Shown here one piece after another: positions 12,401 through 21,499 of a DNA stretch of 64,000 bases (within the stretch, counting starts at the first letter, position 1; the number at the start of each line of letters is the position of its first letter). Position numbers and translations under genes: made by a program. The notes beneath the pieces are model-generated. The model worked only from the letters and a program-made list of their open reading frames with translations, was not told the DNA's origin and did not search any database. The stretch comes from Pteria penguin (Eukaryota > Mollusca > Bivalvia > Pterioida > Pteriidae): assembly GCA_035048485.1 (NCBI GenBank), contig CM068583.1, positions 21,675,341 through 21,739,340 on the forward strand. The letters are read 5' to 3'.

Positions 12401-15400
12401 GCAACTTATCATTTATTTTTTGACAGCACTCTTTCATATATTGTGGGATTACCCATGATATATACTGCTTTATGATTTCCTGTTTTGTTTGTTCGAAAAA
12501 TTTTGTTGGAGTTATACATGTAGTCTGCATGATTTAATCAGAGTGCAAGACTTATGTATTTTAAGCAACTTGTCCCTTACCTATTGACAGATGCCTCTGA
12601 TATTTTAAGTGATGATGACCATTGATGCGTTGTTAAACAGCTTTGAGAGTTGTTGATTGTGATTATTTTTGTGAAAATCGTGGCCCTTTATGACCGCATC
12701 AGAGTACAAATCTTGTCAATTCTTTTGTAAACAGCTGGTCATTTTTCTTATGAGGGACTTCTATCTAATTATATAATTGCACTTTTTTGGATATAATGAT
12801 TTTTGCCAGAGTTATGACCCTTTTTGATGTAATCAGTTTCCGCTTTACACTTAGTAACATACATATAGCCTTTAAGACTCTAAAAGATGGCACCGTTTCA
12901 GGTAGGTAAAGCAAGTAGCGGGGTCTTGCTTGTCGAGATCTCCAGTTATCATAAAATGACTTTTGTTTCATTTCAATTCTCCAGGTGATGAAAGTGAAGA
13001 TAAATTTTTGCAGTTGTCATCTGCCACCCTACAGTAAGGATTTTTTTGTCAGCATGAAAAATGAAAACATATATATAAAAGTATTCTATTGCTAGCTCAA
13101 TGTTAAATGTCAATTAATGCACAATTCTTATTGATGAAACATTTAGGACTTCATCATTTTATTATTTTTTTTTATTATGTTTATATTATTTTACTTCAGG
13201 GAGACAGACAAATGCTTCATTTGTGATAAAGTTTTACCAAAAGGAAAGAAAATGGAAACACATGTTGAAATGTGCATAGCAAAGGCAACTAAACGGCAAA
13301 AATTAGCAGACACAAAGGGCTATAATTTGTCTGAGGATAGCGAGGATGAAGTCAGATTAGAGCTTCCCAGACAAACTCGCTCACGAGCGTCTACGAGGCA
13401 GCAAACAGAACACAGGGGCCAAGATCAACCGATGGCAAGGTCCAGGGTTGGGAGGCAAGATGTGGGTCTTGGAGTGGTACATAATGAAGAGAGGAACAGA
13501 ATACATCAGGAAAAACGAGAGAAACCAAGGCTGAATATGACCGGGGATAGAATATTTAGGGCCATTGAGGTGGAAGATGACTCTATAGAGGAGGAAACTC
13601 ACCAAATTGATGGGTACTCTTCAGGTTCTGTTGTTGTTGTTTATTTATTGGACTATATTAGACGAGTTGATATGATTGTGTAGTTATAATTTTTTTTTCA
13701 AATTTAAGATAGATAGCTTTAGATAGGTGTGCACCAATTTTTAAAGATGTGATTCACTTCCAGAACTTTAACTCTGATTATCTCGCTGTAGACACTGATG
13801 AAGTTAACTTCCTTGCAGTCTGTTTCTCAAGTTGAGTAGTCAAGCATATGAGCTACATTGTCTGTATTTGTGTAATGTATTATCAGTTTAAATACAAAAG
13901 TGGTAACAGCTATCAGCCTTCAATGCAACACCACATACAGGGATCCATTCGTCAAGTGTCTGTCTGTATGGTAAGGGTCACACTTGTGTATTATGGATAG
14001 CAGGGGACATATGGGTTCCTTTGAACACTCTTGTTGTACTTAATACTGTATTCCCCTTCCAGAATGAATGAAGGCATTTTACAGGGAATTTGTACTCACT
14101 TCATTGATTATATTTATTCTTTTACATGTACAGTTAGTGAAGATGAGAGATTAAAAAAGGATGTTTTAGAGAGGTATATATTTGATTTATACTTTCTCCA
14201 TTTCTGTTTAACAAATGTATTTTTTATTGTTAATATTACTTCTCAAATTATTATTTAAAGGAGTTTTCTCATCAGTTTGGTGTACCGTAATTCAAAAGTG
14301 TCTAAATTCATAATTATTCTAATTCATTGATGTGTCATTTGTGACCTTGCATATGTGATCCTCGGGGAAATGAGATTCAGTTTTGTTCAAATGATGGTTA
14401 TTACCCATGCTAATAGGGGCCAAAAAATAGGAAAATTAGCTAAATCTTCAAAAATAATTCCTTAAGAACCATAATCGATTAAGACTTCGTAATGTTATAG
14501 AGCTTCATTATGACATTAAGTGTCAAGTGTGTTCAAAGGTAGGTAAGCCGGTGTGGCCTAATGGTATCGCGCTGGACTCCTGATTGGGAGGCCAGGATTT
14601 GAATCCTGCTCTGGTCATGCCGGTGTCCTGTCTTTCGGATGAGACAGTAAAAACCGAGGCCTCGTGTATTTGTATGCATGGCACGTTAACGATCCCTCAC
14701 TGCTTCGGGTGGGTCCGTTGCAAAGGTCAAAATTTGTATGCCCCGCATCAGGCAGATGCCGTCACCATATACGTGAAATATTCGTGGTGTGACGTTAAAC
14801 AAAAATCAATCAATCAAATCAAAGGTAGGTTCTGAGGCAATATTTGACACTACCCTAGAGGACAAAATTTTAACATGGGCTTATATTGATATAGTAAAGT
14901 ATAGAGAATATCTTTAAAAATCATCTTGAGAACCACTTTCCACAAAGACCTGATATTTGATATACAGTATCCTCATGAAATATTAAGTTTGTTTAAGGGA
15001 AGGTTGTGTGACGATGTGTAACTGCCCCAGCGGTCAACAATTTTTACATAGGCTTATATATGAAATGTCTTTAAAAACTTTCTTAGCAAGAACCAACAGT
15101 CACAATGACTTCATATTTAGTATACTGTAAATATCAGCATCACTTTCATTCGAGGGAAGACCTTGCGGCAATATTTGGACCTACCACAGGTTTTACAAAG
15201 ACTTGTATGAGGAAGATCTCAAAAATTAAAATGCTCATTCATCAAGAATGACCAAGAATACCCCTTTACTCCTTTGTTGTCCCCCACTTTTGTGAAAGCG
15301 TGGGGACATTAAATCTCATTTGCTTGTCTGTCCATCCGTCCGTCTGACACAAAAACTTGAACCTTGGTCATAACATTTTAACCGTAAGACATAGGGCCTT

Positions 15401-16519
15401 CATATTTGGCATGTGTCTCCCTAATTGCAATACCTTTCTGTTGGTTCCAAAATTTTTTATCAAATGACCTTGACCATGGCTTTTGACCTACTTCCATGTA
15501 ACTTTTTAACTGTAAGACAAAGGGCCTTCATATTTGGCATGTGTGTCTGTAGACATGCACAACCATTATTGTATGTCAAAGATTACTGAAGCCTTACTGA
15601 TGGAACCCCCAAAGCAGGGGACCACAATTTTTTGAATTTGCTTGTTATCCTTGAAATGGGTCACAAGACCTTGAGTCAAGGTCTTGACACACTTTTAGGT
15701 TCTGAAGAATATTTGTGTGAAGTTTGGTTCAGATTCATTACAGTGACTGACTTACAGTCCAAACAAGAATTTAAGAAATGTCAATGCAGTGACCTTGAAT
15801 AGGTTACATAACCTTAAGTCAAAGTTATGATACACCTTTAGGTTCTGAGAATTATATATGTTAAGTTTGATCAAGATCTATCACAGTGACTAACTTACAG
15901 CAGGATAAAGATTTAAGCAATATTTCTGCAGTGACCTTCAAATAGGTAACATGACCTTTTGTGGTAGTTATGACACATATTAGGTTCTATCTCACAGTGA
16001 CTGACTTTACAGCCCAAACAAGATCTGGATAGGGAGGAGTGAAAGGCACACACACATGTACCTACACTTAATCTGGACAAAGCAAATTCTGTTAATCACA
16101 ATGTTTCTCGTTTTAGGAGTGCTACTGAACTGACACACTTTGCAAATAAAGAGAATACCTTTAGCAATGTGGCAAGAGAAGATAACTCTGATAGTGACAT
16201 TAGTTCTTGGTCATATAACCTTGTATATTCCACCTCTGATTCCTCTCCACCAAAAACCCCACAGAAATCCACATCCACCTTACTACCAGGTGGATGGACT
16301 GCAGAAGAACTTGATAATTCTCCTATTAGGACATTTGTACCCATTTGGAAACAAAAAGATTCTGAAGGCTTTTCTCAACAGTTTGATAATCTTAAGAAAA
16401 AATATGAACGCCAAGTGATGAAGAAAACTCTACAGGGTAAAAGGATATCTGGTAAAAAGACTACATACAAGAGGACAAGGAGGAAAAAACGCCAACAGTC
16501 CAAAATAACTAAGAAGTGA
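3336..16519 (+). CDS. UIMC1: RAP80-like (UIMC1) BRCA1-A complex ubiquitin-binding protein, 5' partial, ten exons
   Basis: Spliced gene joined from exons 3336-3497, 5113-5171, 6600-6615, 7939-9759, 10805-10883, 12046-12153, 12985-13033, 13200-13624, 14134-14173 and 16117-16519. All junctions are GT-AG and the total, 3162 nt, is exactly 1054 codons with a terminal TGA. Seen: a first zinc finger at residues 689-708 (C689, C692, H704, C708), a second at 770-790 (C770, C773, H786, C790), acidic serine-rich stretches, SUMO-interaction-like VILL (160-163) and VLI after an acidic run (248-250), and a Lys/Arg-rich C-terminus. Known: vertebrate RAP80 has two such UBZ-type fingers of similar wording and a basic tail. 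It reads K63-linked ubiquitin at DNA breaks and recruits BRCA1-A through Abraxas. Inferred: nuclear DNA-repair adaptor. The N-terminal UIM pair is not visible, so the 5' end probably lies left of the window. The visible part is already longer than human RAP80. Another UBZ4 protein is the main alternative. Confidence 0.72.
5113..5171 (+). CDS. UIMC1: RAP80-like gene, second visible exon, source of the splice-donor minisatellite
   Basis: The acceptor is TATGATTTTAG and the donor is CAG|GTATGT. The exon has 59 nt, reads NPEDEVLENTPSKPLDRQY and leaves two bases of an Arg codon. Its last 17 bases plus the donor are copy 1 of the tandem array that follows, so the exon end is the likely seed of the array. 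Confidence 0.68.
5155..6041 (+). repeat. Minisatellite of about 26 exon-end plus 5'-splice-site units (36 bp)
   Basis: The unit is CTGGATAGGCAGTACAG|GTATGTGTTGTGTATTTTC, where the bar is the splice junction of copy 1. I count 26 copies plus a truncated CTGGATAG at the end. Most are 36 bp; several are 34 or 30 bp and one is 29 bp. Nearly all keep CAGGTATGT (exceptions: ACAAGTATG near 5948, CACTACAG near 5910, AGTATAGG near 5678). The array is open over long stretches in all plus frames and in a long minus frame, because the units lack stops; the long Tyr/Thr/Cys-rich ORFs here are artefacts of that. Confidence 0.9.
6600..6615 (+). CDS. UIMC1: RAP80-like gene, 16-nt microexon
   Basis: Sixteen bases lie between TTTTACAG and GTAAGT. 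The first base completes the Arg codon left open at 5171, and the next five codons read KGTIQ. The previous exon is 59 nt (phase 2) and the next coding exon opens in phase 0, so 59+16=75 restores the frame. Without it, the exon at 7939 would be read in a frame that stops within about 15 codons. Confidence 0.6.
6670..6846 (+). mobile_element. tRNA-headed SINE, family B
   Basis: The head GGCAGGCTTGGTGTAGTGG (A-box-like) and GGTTCGATTC (B-box) is followed by a body with AAGAGGTTGGTAACCTCC and an end in CACCAATCAACC. It is flanked by a 10-bp target-site duplication, TCAAAATCTT, at 6660-6669 and 6847-6856. It lies in the intron after the microexon. Confidence 0.85.
6960..7440. repeat. Dispersed repeat with 'ACTTTTGAACTGTGAGAG' phrases
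   Basis: The sequence runs through GTCTGTCTGTCG, TAACTTTTGAACTGTGAGAG, TGACCTTGAGAACTTGAC and closes with GTTTCACAAACACATCTTG. Related wording recurs at 15285-15640, 17640-18590 and 19280-19480. It is a non-coding repeat in the intron of the RAP80-like gene. Confidence 0.55.
7939..9759 (+). CDS. UIMC1: RAP80-like gene, large central exon
   Basis: The acceptor is TTTTCTGTAG and the donor is CAA|GTAAGA. The exon holds 607 codons in phase 0 at both ends, opening TEAAKIFISKSLENMNEY. The first 60 residues look folded and helical; the rest is charged, Ser/Glu/Lys-rich and probably disordered. Seen: MEVILLND (SUMO-interaction-like), LSDSDDEVLIC (acidic run then VLI), a KKRK nuclear-localisation-like cluster near 8800, and many SD/SE acidic sites that could be CK2 targets. 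By position it would hold the Abraxas-interacting region, but I cannot point to that motif. The ORF runs on past the donor to a stop at 9840, which I read as intron. Confidence 0.8.
9760..10804 (+). other. Intron of the RAP80-like gene; nothing else seen
   Basis: A 1045-bp AT-rich intron with GTAAGA donor and TTTATTTAAG acceptor. I see no RNA gene or repeat that I can name in it. Confidence 0.5.
10805..10883 (+). CDS. UIMC1: RAP80-like gene, exon encoding the first UBZ finger
   Basis: The exon opens directly at VPCPICFKEF and ends HASNCEGNS plus one base. Ligands C-X2-C-X11-H-X3-C fit the UBZ4 consensus. The wording CPxC..F....IE.HA..C is the one I know from the first RAP80 finger (established family knowledge). 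The donor CAG|GTAAAG leaves phase 1. Confidence 0.85.
10884..12045 (+). other. Intron of the RAP80-like gene with a G-rich patch
   Basis: Mostly AT-rich. Between 11405 and 11580 the plus strand is G-rich (GGGATGGGGGAAAATGGGCGGG and a similar GGTGGGGGAAAATGGGTGGGG phrase), a diverged internal repeat about 150 bp apart. No exon seen there. Confidence 0.45.
12046..12153 (+). CDS. UIMC1: RAP80-like gene, linker exon between the two fingers
   Basis: The acceptor is TTTTGTTCAG and the donor is CTA|GTAAAC. The exon has 108 nt (phase 1 to phase 1) and reads DGGNEAGDGGQQSSNGQH, a low-complexity Gly/Gln/Asn/His/Asp linker ending HHDDGDYS. The donor was chosen because it keeps the frame into the next exon and avoids an in-frame stop about 15 codons on. 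Confidence 0.65.
12985..13033 (+). CDS. UIMC1: RAP80-like gene, 49-nt exon
   Basis: The acceptor is TTCAATTCTCCAG and the donor is ACA|GTAAGG. It reads S-DESEDKFLQLSSATLQ across both junctions. Entry and exit phases (1 and 2) match its neighbours, which supports the short exon despite its size. Confidence 0.65.
13200..13624 (+). CDS. UIMC1: RAP80-like gene, exon encoding the second UBZ finger
   Basis: The acceptor is TTTTACTTCAG and the donor is TTCAG|GTTCTG. The finger opens at once: ETDKCFICDKVLPKGKK, then HVEMC (C-X2-C-X12-H-X3-C, one residue longer in the loop than the first). The rest is a basic/acidic linker with SEDSEDEV, many Arg, and VEDDSIEEE. Reading through the donor would give a stop at 13681, so an alternative truncated isoform is conceivable. 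Confidence 0.8.
14134..14173 (+). CDS. UIMC1: RAP80-like gene, 40-nt exon
   Basis: The acceptor is TTTACATGTACAG and the donor is GAG|GTATAT. It reads VSEDERLKKDVLE plus two bases of an Arg codon. It joins phase 1 upstream to phase 2 downstream, and is charged and probably helical. Confidence 0.62.
14174..16116 (+). other. Last intron of the RAP80-like gene, largely repeats
   Basis: Contains a complete family A SINE (14545-14818) and copies of dispersed repeats with phrases such as TTCATATTTGGCATGTGT (15285-15640) and diverged repeats of GACCTTGA / AGGTTCTGA wording at 15650-16030. No other gene seen. Confidence 0.5.
14545..14818 (+). mobile_element. tRNA-headed SINE, family A, full length
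   Basis: The head CCGGTGTGGCCTAATGG (A-box-like) and GGATTTGAATCC (B-box-like) is followed by a body with GATGAGACAGTAAAAACCGA, CACTGCTTCGGGTGGGTCC and GGCAGATGCCGTCACCATAT, and a CAATCAATC tail. A perfect 12-bp target-site duplication TCAAAGGTAGGT lies at 14533-14544 and 14819-14830, so insertion was fairly recent. Confidence 0.9.
16117..16519 (+). CDS. UIMC1: RAP80-like gene, terminal coding exon
   Basis: The acceptor is CTCGTTTTAG and the stop TGA is at 16517-16519. It begins R-SATELTHFANKENTFSN and continues with Ser/Pro-rich sequence, a WTAEELDN-type segment and a strongly basic end (KRTRRKKRQQ), resembling the Arg/Lys-rich end of RAP80 and a likely nuclear localisation signal. The shorter ORF in another frame is a shadow. 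Confidence 0.78.
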
Positions 16520-16629
16520 ATTACATAAGCAACTTTTCTGAAATTGTTATGTTAGTATGTAAAAGTCTACATAGTTCAACACATTTCTTTTTAGATGCAA
16601 TGTTCTTGTTGATTGAATACATTTTGGCA

Positions 16630-16635
16630 ATTAAA
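16630..16635 (+). terminator. Candidate poly(A) signal ATTAAA of the RAP80-like gene
   Basis: ATTAAA lies 111 nt after the stop codon and is followed by T-rich sequence (TTATTGTTATTAC). It gives a short 3' UTR. Confidence 0.5.
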
Positions 16636-17913
16636 ATTATTGTTATTACATGCATTTGAAATATTTATTGTCTTAGAAATAACATTTGAAGGTTTCATAA
16701 TATAGAATCAATATTGGCATATATTACATACTCCTCTATGGTGTTGTATTGGTGCTTTGGTTTCCTACATCACTGTAGACTGGCTGCCACCATATAGGTG
16801 TAATAATCCCTGTGCAAATGAAAAAACAAAAAGAAAAAGCACAAAGAAAAAGCTTTAAAAAACAAAAGTTCAATACTTTACAGATATAGGGTGGTCCAGT
16901 GGTGTTACACTAGATGTCTGATAACCATTATTCAATCCTGGCTGATTCTGAGGAAATCCATCATCTTTTTCTTCCCCATCTAACGTTCAAATTAAAAAAT
17001 CAGAAATCCATTTTCAAAGTTTATGTGACTACGTGAAAAATTTCTCACTTGTTTCCAATTGGTCTGTTACATAGATCGAAAGTTTGAGGTTGTACACCAG
17101 GCAAGTGCCTTCACAAAATAACTGATTCAGCAATACAGAAACACTTTATGTCATAACCTTTTGAAGCTTGCTCAGGATTAGATATATTGGATTCATCTTT
17201 GTGCAGAATGTATTGGATTCCAACAGAGTAGAACATCACCAGGTTACCTTTCAGCTGGGCTGAATATTTTGTGAAATTTGTCCATTGTGGGACAGTGATG
17301 GGTACTCACTAAGTTGAATCCATAGACTTATCGGGAAATGTGTGATGGCTGGTAAGTTAAACCAGAGACTGTCAATGTTTGGTATGGATCATTAATGATT
17401 TTTGGATGTTTATAGTAAAGGTGCTCTACAGTAAGTCAGATGACTGAAAATTAAAGTATGCCACAATAAACATGAAATATTATTGAAGTGGTGTGAGTTA
17501 AAAAATACCTCCTAAGTAGTTTCCTTCAAATGAAAGTATTGCTTATAGTAACCAGAGCAAATACTTGGTTTTAATGTCCCAAAATTAAAGATTTAGACAA
17601 ATATGTGTAGTGTCATACATTCGTCATTTGATGGGATGTAATGACATGATAATGTCTGTCTGTTGTTGTGTAACACTTTGTCTGGTTCATATTTTCCACA
17701 TTAAACTTAGTACTTTGTAAAATTGATCCTTATACATAGGTCGTTTTCATGACCTTGGACCAAGATTGTAGCTCCAAGGTCATAGTTACTGGACTGGTGA
17801 ATTTGTTTTATATGACCTTAAATTCTAAATGCATACTCCCAGGTATGAATGTCTCTAATGGAAAGGCAGTGTGTCATGTCCTGAACCCAATGCCATACCA
17901 CTATCGTTAAGGG

Positions 17914-18030
17914 ATTCCCGGATTGCGCCACTATGTTCAAGAGGTTGGTTACCTCCTGCTTCCATGACGCGATATAACTGAAAAATTGTTGAAAGCGACT
18001 TAAAACACCAATCAACCAACCAACCAACCA
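17914..18030 (+). mobile_element. 5'-truncated family B SINE
   Basis: The tRNA head is missing before GATTCCCGGATTGCGCC. The body (AAGAGGTTGGTTACCTCC) and the tail of CCAACCAACC repeats are present. A short GTTAAGG flanks both sides. Confidence 0.75.
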
Positions 18031-19020
18031 AGGTTAAGGTCACTTAGAACTCTTCAAATTTTAGGGACCTCAAAATAAGCCTATTATTTCTACTTTCTTT
18101 AAGATAAAATGGAACTTAATATAAATGTTCAGTGTGGGATAATGATGTGTTGTAACCATAGCAAAGGTCAAATGACCAATATCAAGGTCATTGTGGACCT
18201 TTTTTTCAGAAATCCTTGACCAGTCCATATTTTCTACTTGCCTTATTGGACTAACTTCATACTTCGTAGAATTGTAGGAAGGTGGCATGTCATGACCTTG
18301 AGCAAAGAACGCAACTGCAAGGTCAAGATCACTGGGTCACTGGATTTTAGTGATTTTCTTCCGATTCAAATATTCCCGATCTCAGAAAGTTTAATGTTTG
18401 CCATAGCTTTTGAAGATTTGGATATGGTGATATGTGACGTGTATCCTTTGTGACAAAACTTTTACATTGAATACAAGCTCTTTTTTACAAGGGACCATGA
18501 CCTTCGACTTTTTCGAATTTTTGGGGGATATTGTTGCCGTCTGGGGATATCTTGTGTTTCACAATCACATCTTGTCTGATCAAAAATAACCAAGTTGAAC
18601 GAACATGTCATACAAATAGGTATTAATTTTGGTAACGAGTAAAGTGTATACGATACCTTGTTCAGTCGTGTAATATTTGACAAGGCTGTAGTATGTACTA
18701 TTGTACATTATTATAAAACCTTTACATGAGAAAAGTTTCCCTTTGATTTTCTTTATTTGCGATTTTCCGGACTTATTCCACGTGACCGAACGCCAACACG
18801 AAGGACTCTGAAGGATTTAAAGTCAGAATGTCACCGTGTATTGGTCATTAAAGGTATCCGGCCGTATGCTAATATTAGGTCTAGATTTTTGTAAAATAAT
18901 GATTTGGTATGTTAAATAGATTTAAAGAAATAGTACATAGCAGATACCGGAAGTAAGTCTTTAATCCCACGTTAATATGCTAATTTTACAACACCAACAC
19001 TCCAAAACAACACCAACCCA

Positions 19021-19021
<1 letters not shown>

Positions 19022-19061
<40 letters not shown>
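19022..19061. repeat. (CA)n microsatellite
   Basis: About 20 CA dinucleotides without interruption. Confidence 0.97.
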
Positions 19062-19063
<2 letters not shown>

Positions 19064-19613
19064 GTAATTTTGGGGTAAGAAAACCTTTCCTTTTCATCAG
19101 TAAAATTTTAACACCAAAGAGTGACCTCCACCCTTTTACAGCTCGCGGGACGAATGTCCGGAGATCTATTGTCATACCTGCGGCGTCGTTGTCCGCTGCG
19201 TCGTCGTCGTCATGGATCGTCATGGACTTTAGAACCATTAAAAACAAGGCTTTAATACCTCACGTGTATTCCTTTTGCCAAGACATTTTATTGCGTGCCA
19301 AAATGTTTGACCTTGAAGTTTGATCTACTTTTAAAAAACCTTGATCATAACTTATGATCAGAAAGAGATAGAGTTTAAATATTTCATGTGTGTATTCCTT
19401 GTGACGAGACCTTTCATTAGGTATCAATATATTTTTACGTTTTGACCTTGGCCTTGAAGACTGACCTACTTAAAAAAGACTTTTGTTAATCAAATTTGGT
19501 TGCCACCGGCTAGTTTTGTTGTCTTCTGACAACACATGTGAGTTATCCCTGTACAAGGCCTGTAATACCAATGAAGCAAATGAATATTCAGAAGTAATGA
19601 TGATTTTGATTGC

Positions 19614-19619
19614 TTTATT
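19614..19619 (-). terminator. Poly(A) signal AATAAA of the secreted-peptide gene
   Basis: TTTATT on the plus strand is AATAAA on the minus strand, about 430 nt after the stop codon at 20047-20049. I find no earlier AATAAA in the 3' UTR. Confidence 0.6.
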
Positions 19620-20046
19620 TACAGTTTCTAATGACAGTCAACAAATTAACATAAATTAAATACTATTTGAGACTCTAATATGACTATTTTTACTCATCAT
19701 GATAAGACAATTGTAATTCGTAAAACAACGAAAGAACACGTGTTATCATATAAATAATTACTGTCTAGGCGGTACACATGTTATGCAACACATACGTAAT
19801 AAAACAATATAGAACAGGTAATATGACGTCATTTTATGTTGATTTTATAAATAAAAGTAACAACGATACACATTGGTATACAGAAAGAACATACAATCTA
19901 CTGCCCGTATAAAGGCAATCGTTAGATGTACATTTTTGTGTTCATTTCTTCGAAAATGGCCGATGACACCTCTGATGTTTTCCACATTTTAGGCGATAAA
20001 GGTGAAAGGTGATATGGAATGACGAATGGTAGGTATCGATGAACAT

Positions 20047-20782
20047 TTAGCCTGAAAATGAAAATGGACATTATTTCTTAGTGAAATCAAAATTCTGTTC
20101 AATCACATTCATATTTATCTATGTTTTTATTTTTGTAGAATTTTTGTTAATACAGAAAAGGAGACGGCGTCTTGTTTATCATACTTCTAAAACACTGAGA
20201 GTTTATAATTAAAGTATGGCAGATTCGTTGAAAAGTTCACATGATAAAACATGAGCGTAAAATGCTAGGAATATACTCTGAAAGGTATAACAACTCGTGT
20301 CCTATGTGGAAATAGTGTATTTGCACACGGTGAGGGGTCTTAATTGAAATACTATTATAATAATGGGGAAAAAAATAGCTCTCAAGCCCAACATGTGTTT
20401 GAAACATGAAATTTACTCTCCCCCTTTTAAAAGTATTATGAACGAGAGTGCGTTCTTCTAAATAATTAACACAACACAAAGACCAATTAAGATGGTCACT
20501 AGATGGTAACAAAGAGTCTTTAAACACATTTCAAAATGGAAAAATCACCAGAATTGCAAGAATTTTGTCTTCCTGTAAATTACAAATTCAGTCCTCCATC
20601 TTATTGTACTCACCTCGTAGGATATAAACATTGTCGTCATCCAGGTCGTTTCCATAGATATTGTAAGTCCTGTAGGAAGAGTAATACCTCGGTCGTATTC
20701 TGTACACGTAGAATGCCGAGGCATAGCTCAGAGCACAAACAACCAAAAGCAGAACGACTAGCAGATCTCGCAACATGCTCAT
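20047..20782 (-). CDS. Small secreted tyrosine-rich peptide precursor (57 aa), two coding exons
   Basis: Coding pieces are 20614-20782 and 20047-20051 (minus strand). The start is the first ATG after the acceptor TTACTTTCAG; a second Met two codons on is possible. Seen: residues 1-23 form a textbook signal peptide (short charged start, leucine/valine core, Ala-Ser-Ala cleavage site). The mature 34 residues begin FYVYRIRPRYYSSY, contain eight Tyr, five Arg and an acidic DLDDD patch, have no Cys, and end VYILRG. The donor CGAG|GTGAGT joins an acceptor CATTTTCAG whose first bases complete Gly and give TAA. A C-terminal Gly is the substrate for peptide amidation, so an LR-amide end is possible (inference). 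Not recognised. Candidates are a shell/byssal or mantle peptide, a neuropeptide-like molecule, or an immune peptide. Reading past the donor would add only a short tail. Confidence 0.68.
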
Positions 20783-20786
20783 GATG
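20614..20786 (-). CDS. Main coding exon of the secreted-peptide gene
   Basis: The acceptor CTTTCAG|CATC precedes the ATG by four bases, and the donor GAG|GTGAGT is near-perfect. The exon carries the signal peptide and almost the whole mature peptide. The plus-strand ORF over the same bases is a shadow. Confidence 0.7.
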
Positions 20787-21363
20787 CTGAAAGTAATGCA
20801 CAGAAAATTCAATGCGTTGTGGGTTTTACTTGTTGCTCAACTAAATTTTCCTATCTGAATGAGAGTTATCAATTTTTCTAGATACTGACACGAACCTTGA
20901 CTACACTCTCGACTCTAGTATCTAAATGGTATGAACTTCTTTTAAATATTATTGTTGCAACGTAGTGTTCCTTTTTTTTCTCCACATTCGAGATTTTTAG
21001 AATAAAGAGTTATCAAAATGCAAGTTGATTCAAAAGCCTCTTTTAATCAATAACAAGAGGCATACTGCTTAAAATAGTAATGTTTTACGGGGAATACTGC
21101 AATTTGTCAATATGGAATACTGCATTTTGTCAGTATCAGAGTTACCTGTCATAACAGAGAGATGCGCTACCTAAATTCCAGATAACCATAAAATAAAGTC
21201 ATCTCATCTAAGCCATACATCGAAAAAATACAGAAAAAAAGATCATGCGAAAAATAACATAATAATCTATTTCATATAATTATAGAATAAAATAAAAAGA
21301 AAATAAAATTAATTCTTGAATAACAAAAATATATTGCGAGAATTGAAACGGAGTTATACTTAC

Positions 21364-21417
21364 TTATAGTGTGATACTGCAAATTCAAAAGTTCCGCTGA
21401 ATCTACGACGACGCAGT
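21364..21417 (-). other. Non-coding first exon of the secreted-peptide gene
   Basis: It runs from the predicted start site (TCACT, A at 21417) to a strong donor TAA|GTAAGT at 21363-21358. It has no ATG. The intron to 20787 is about 576 bp. Confidence 0.6.
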
Positions 21418-21449
21418 GATAACCAGGACCGTCAGTTCCTTCTTATATA
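21417..21449 (-). promoter_or_regulatory. TATA box and initiator of the secreted-peptide gene
   Basis: TATATAAG on the minus strand (21449-21442) lies about 30 nt upstream of an initiator-like TCACT (21419-21415). This is the usual metazoan spacing and fits a tissue-specific, highly expressed small secreted product. Confidence 0.62.
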
Positions 21450-21499
21450 CCCCTGGACTGGTCAGTTCTGGACCGTGTTAGATGACCTGTACACTGTCA

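Larger units (their letters stand above)
16650..19590. other. Intergenic stretch between convergent genes, repeat-derived
   Basis: Holds a 5'-truncated family B SINE (17914-18030), dispersed repeats with TCATGACCTTGAGCAAAG and GTTTCACAATCACATCTTG phrases (17640-18590, 19280-19480) and a (CA)n tract (about 19022-19061). No gene seen. Confidence 0.5.

Noticed and set aside
13177..13683. Single-exon 168-residue zinc-finger gene
   Set aside because: The first codons lie before a strong splice acceptor (TTTTACTTCAG) and the last after a donor; the segment is an internal exon of the RAP80-like gene.
14584..14835. ORFs reading MPVSCLSDETVKTEA (also minus strand near 39195)
   Set aside because: Translations of family A SINEs.
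20536..20784. 82-codon plus-strand ORF
   Set aside because: Shadow of the minus-strand secreted-peptide exon, which has signal peptide, splice sites and promoter.
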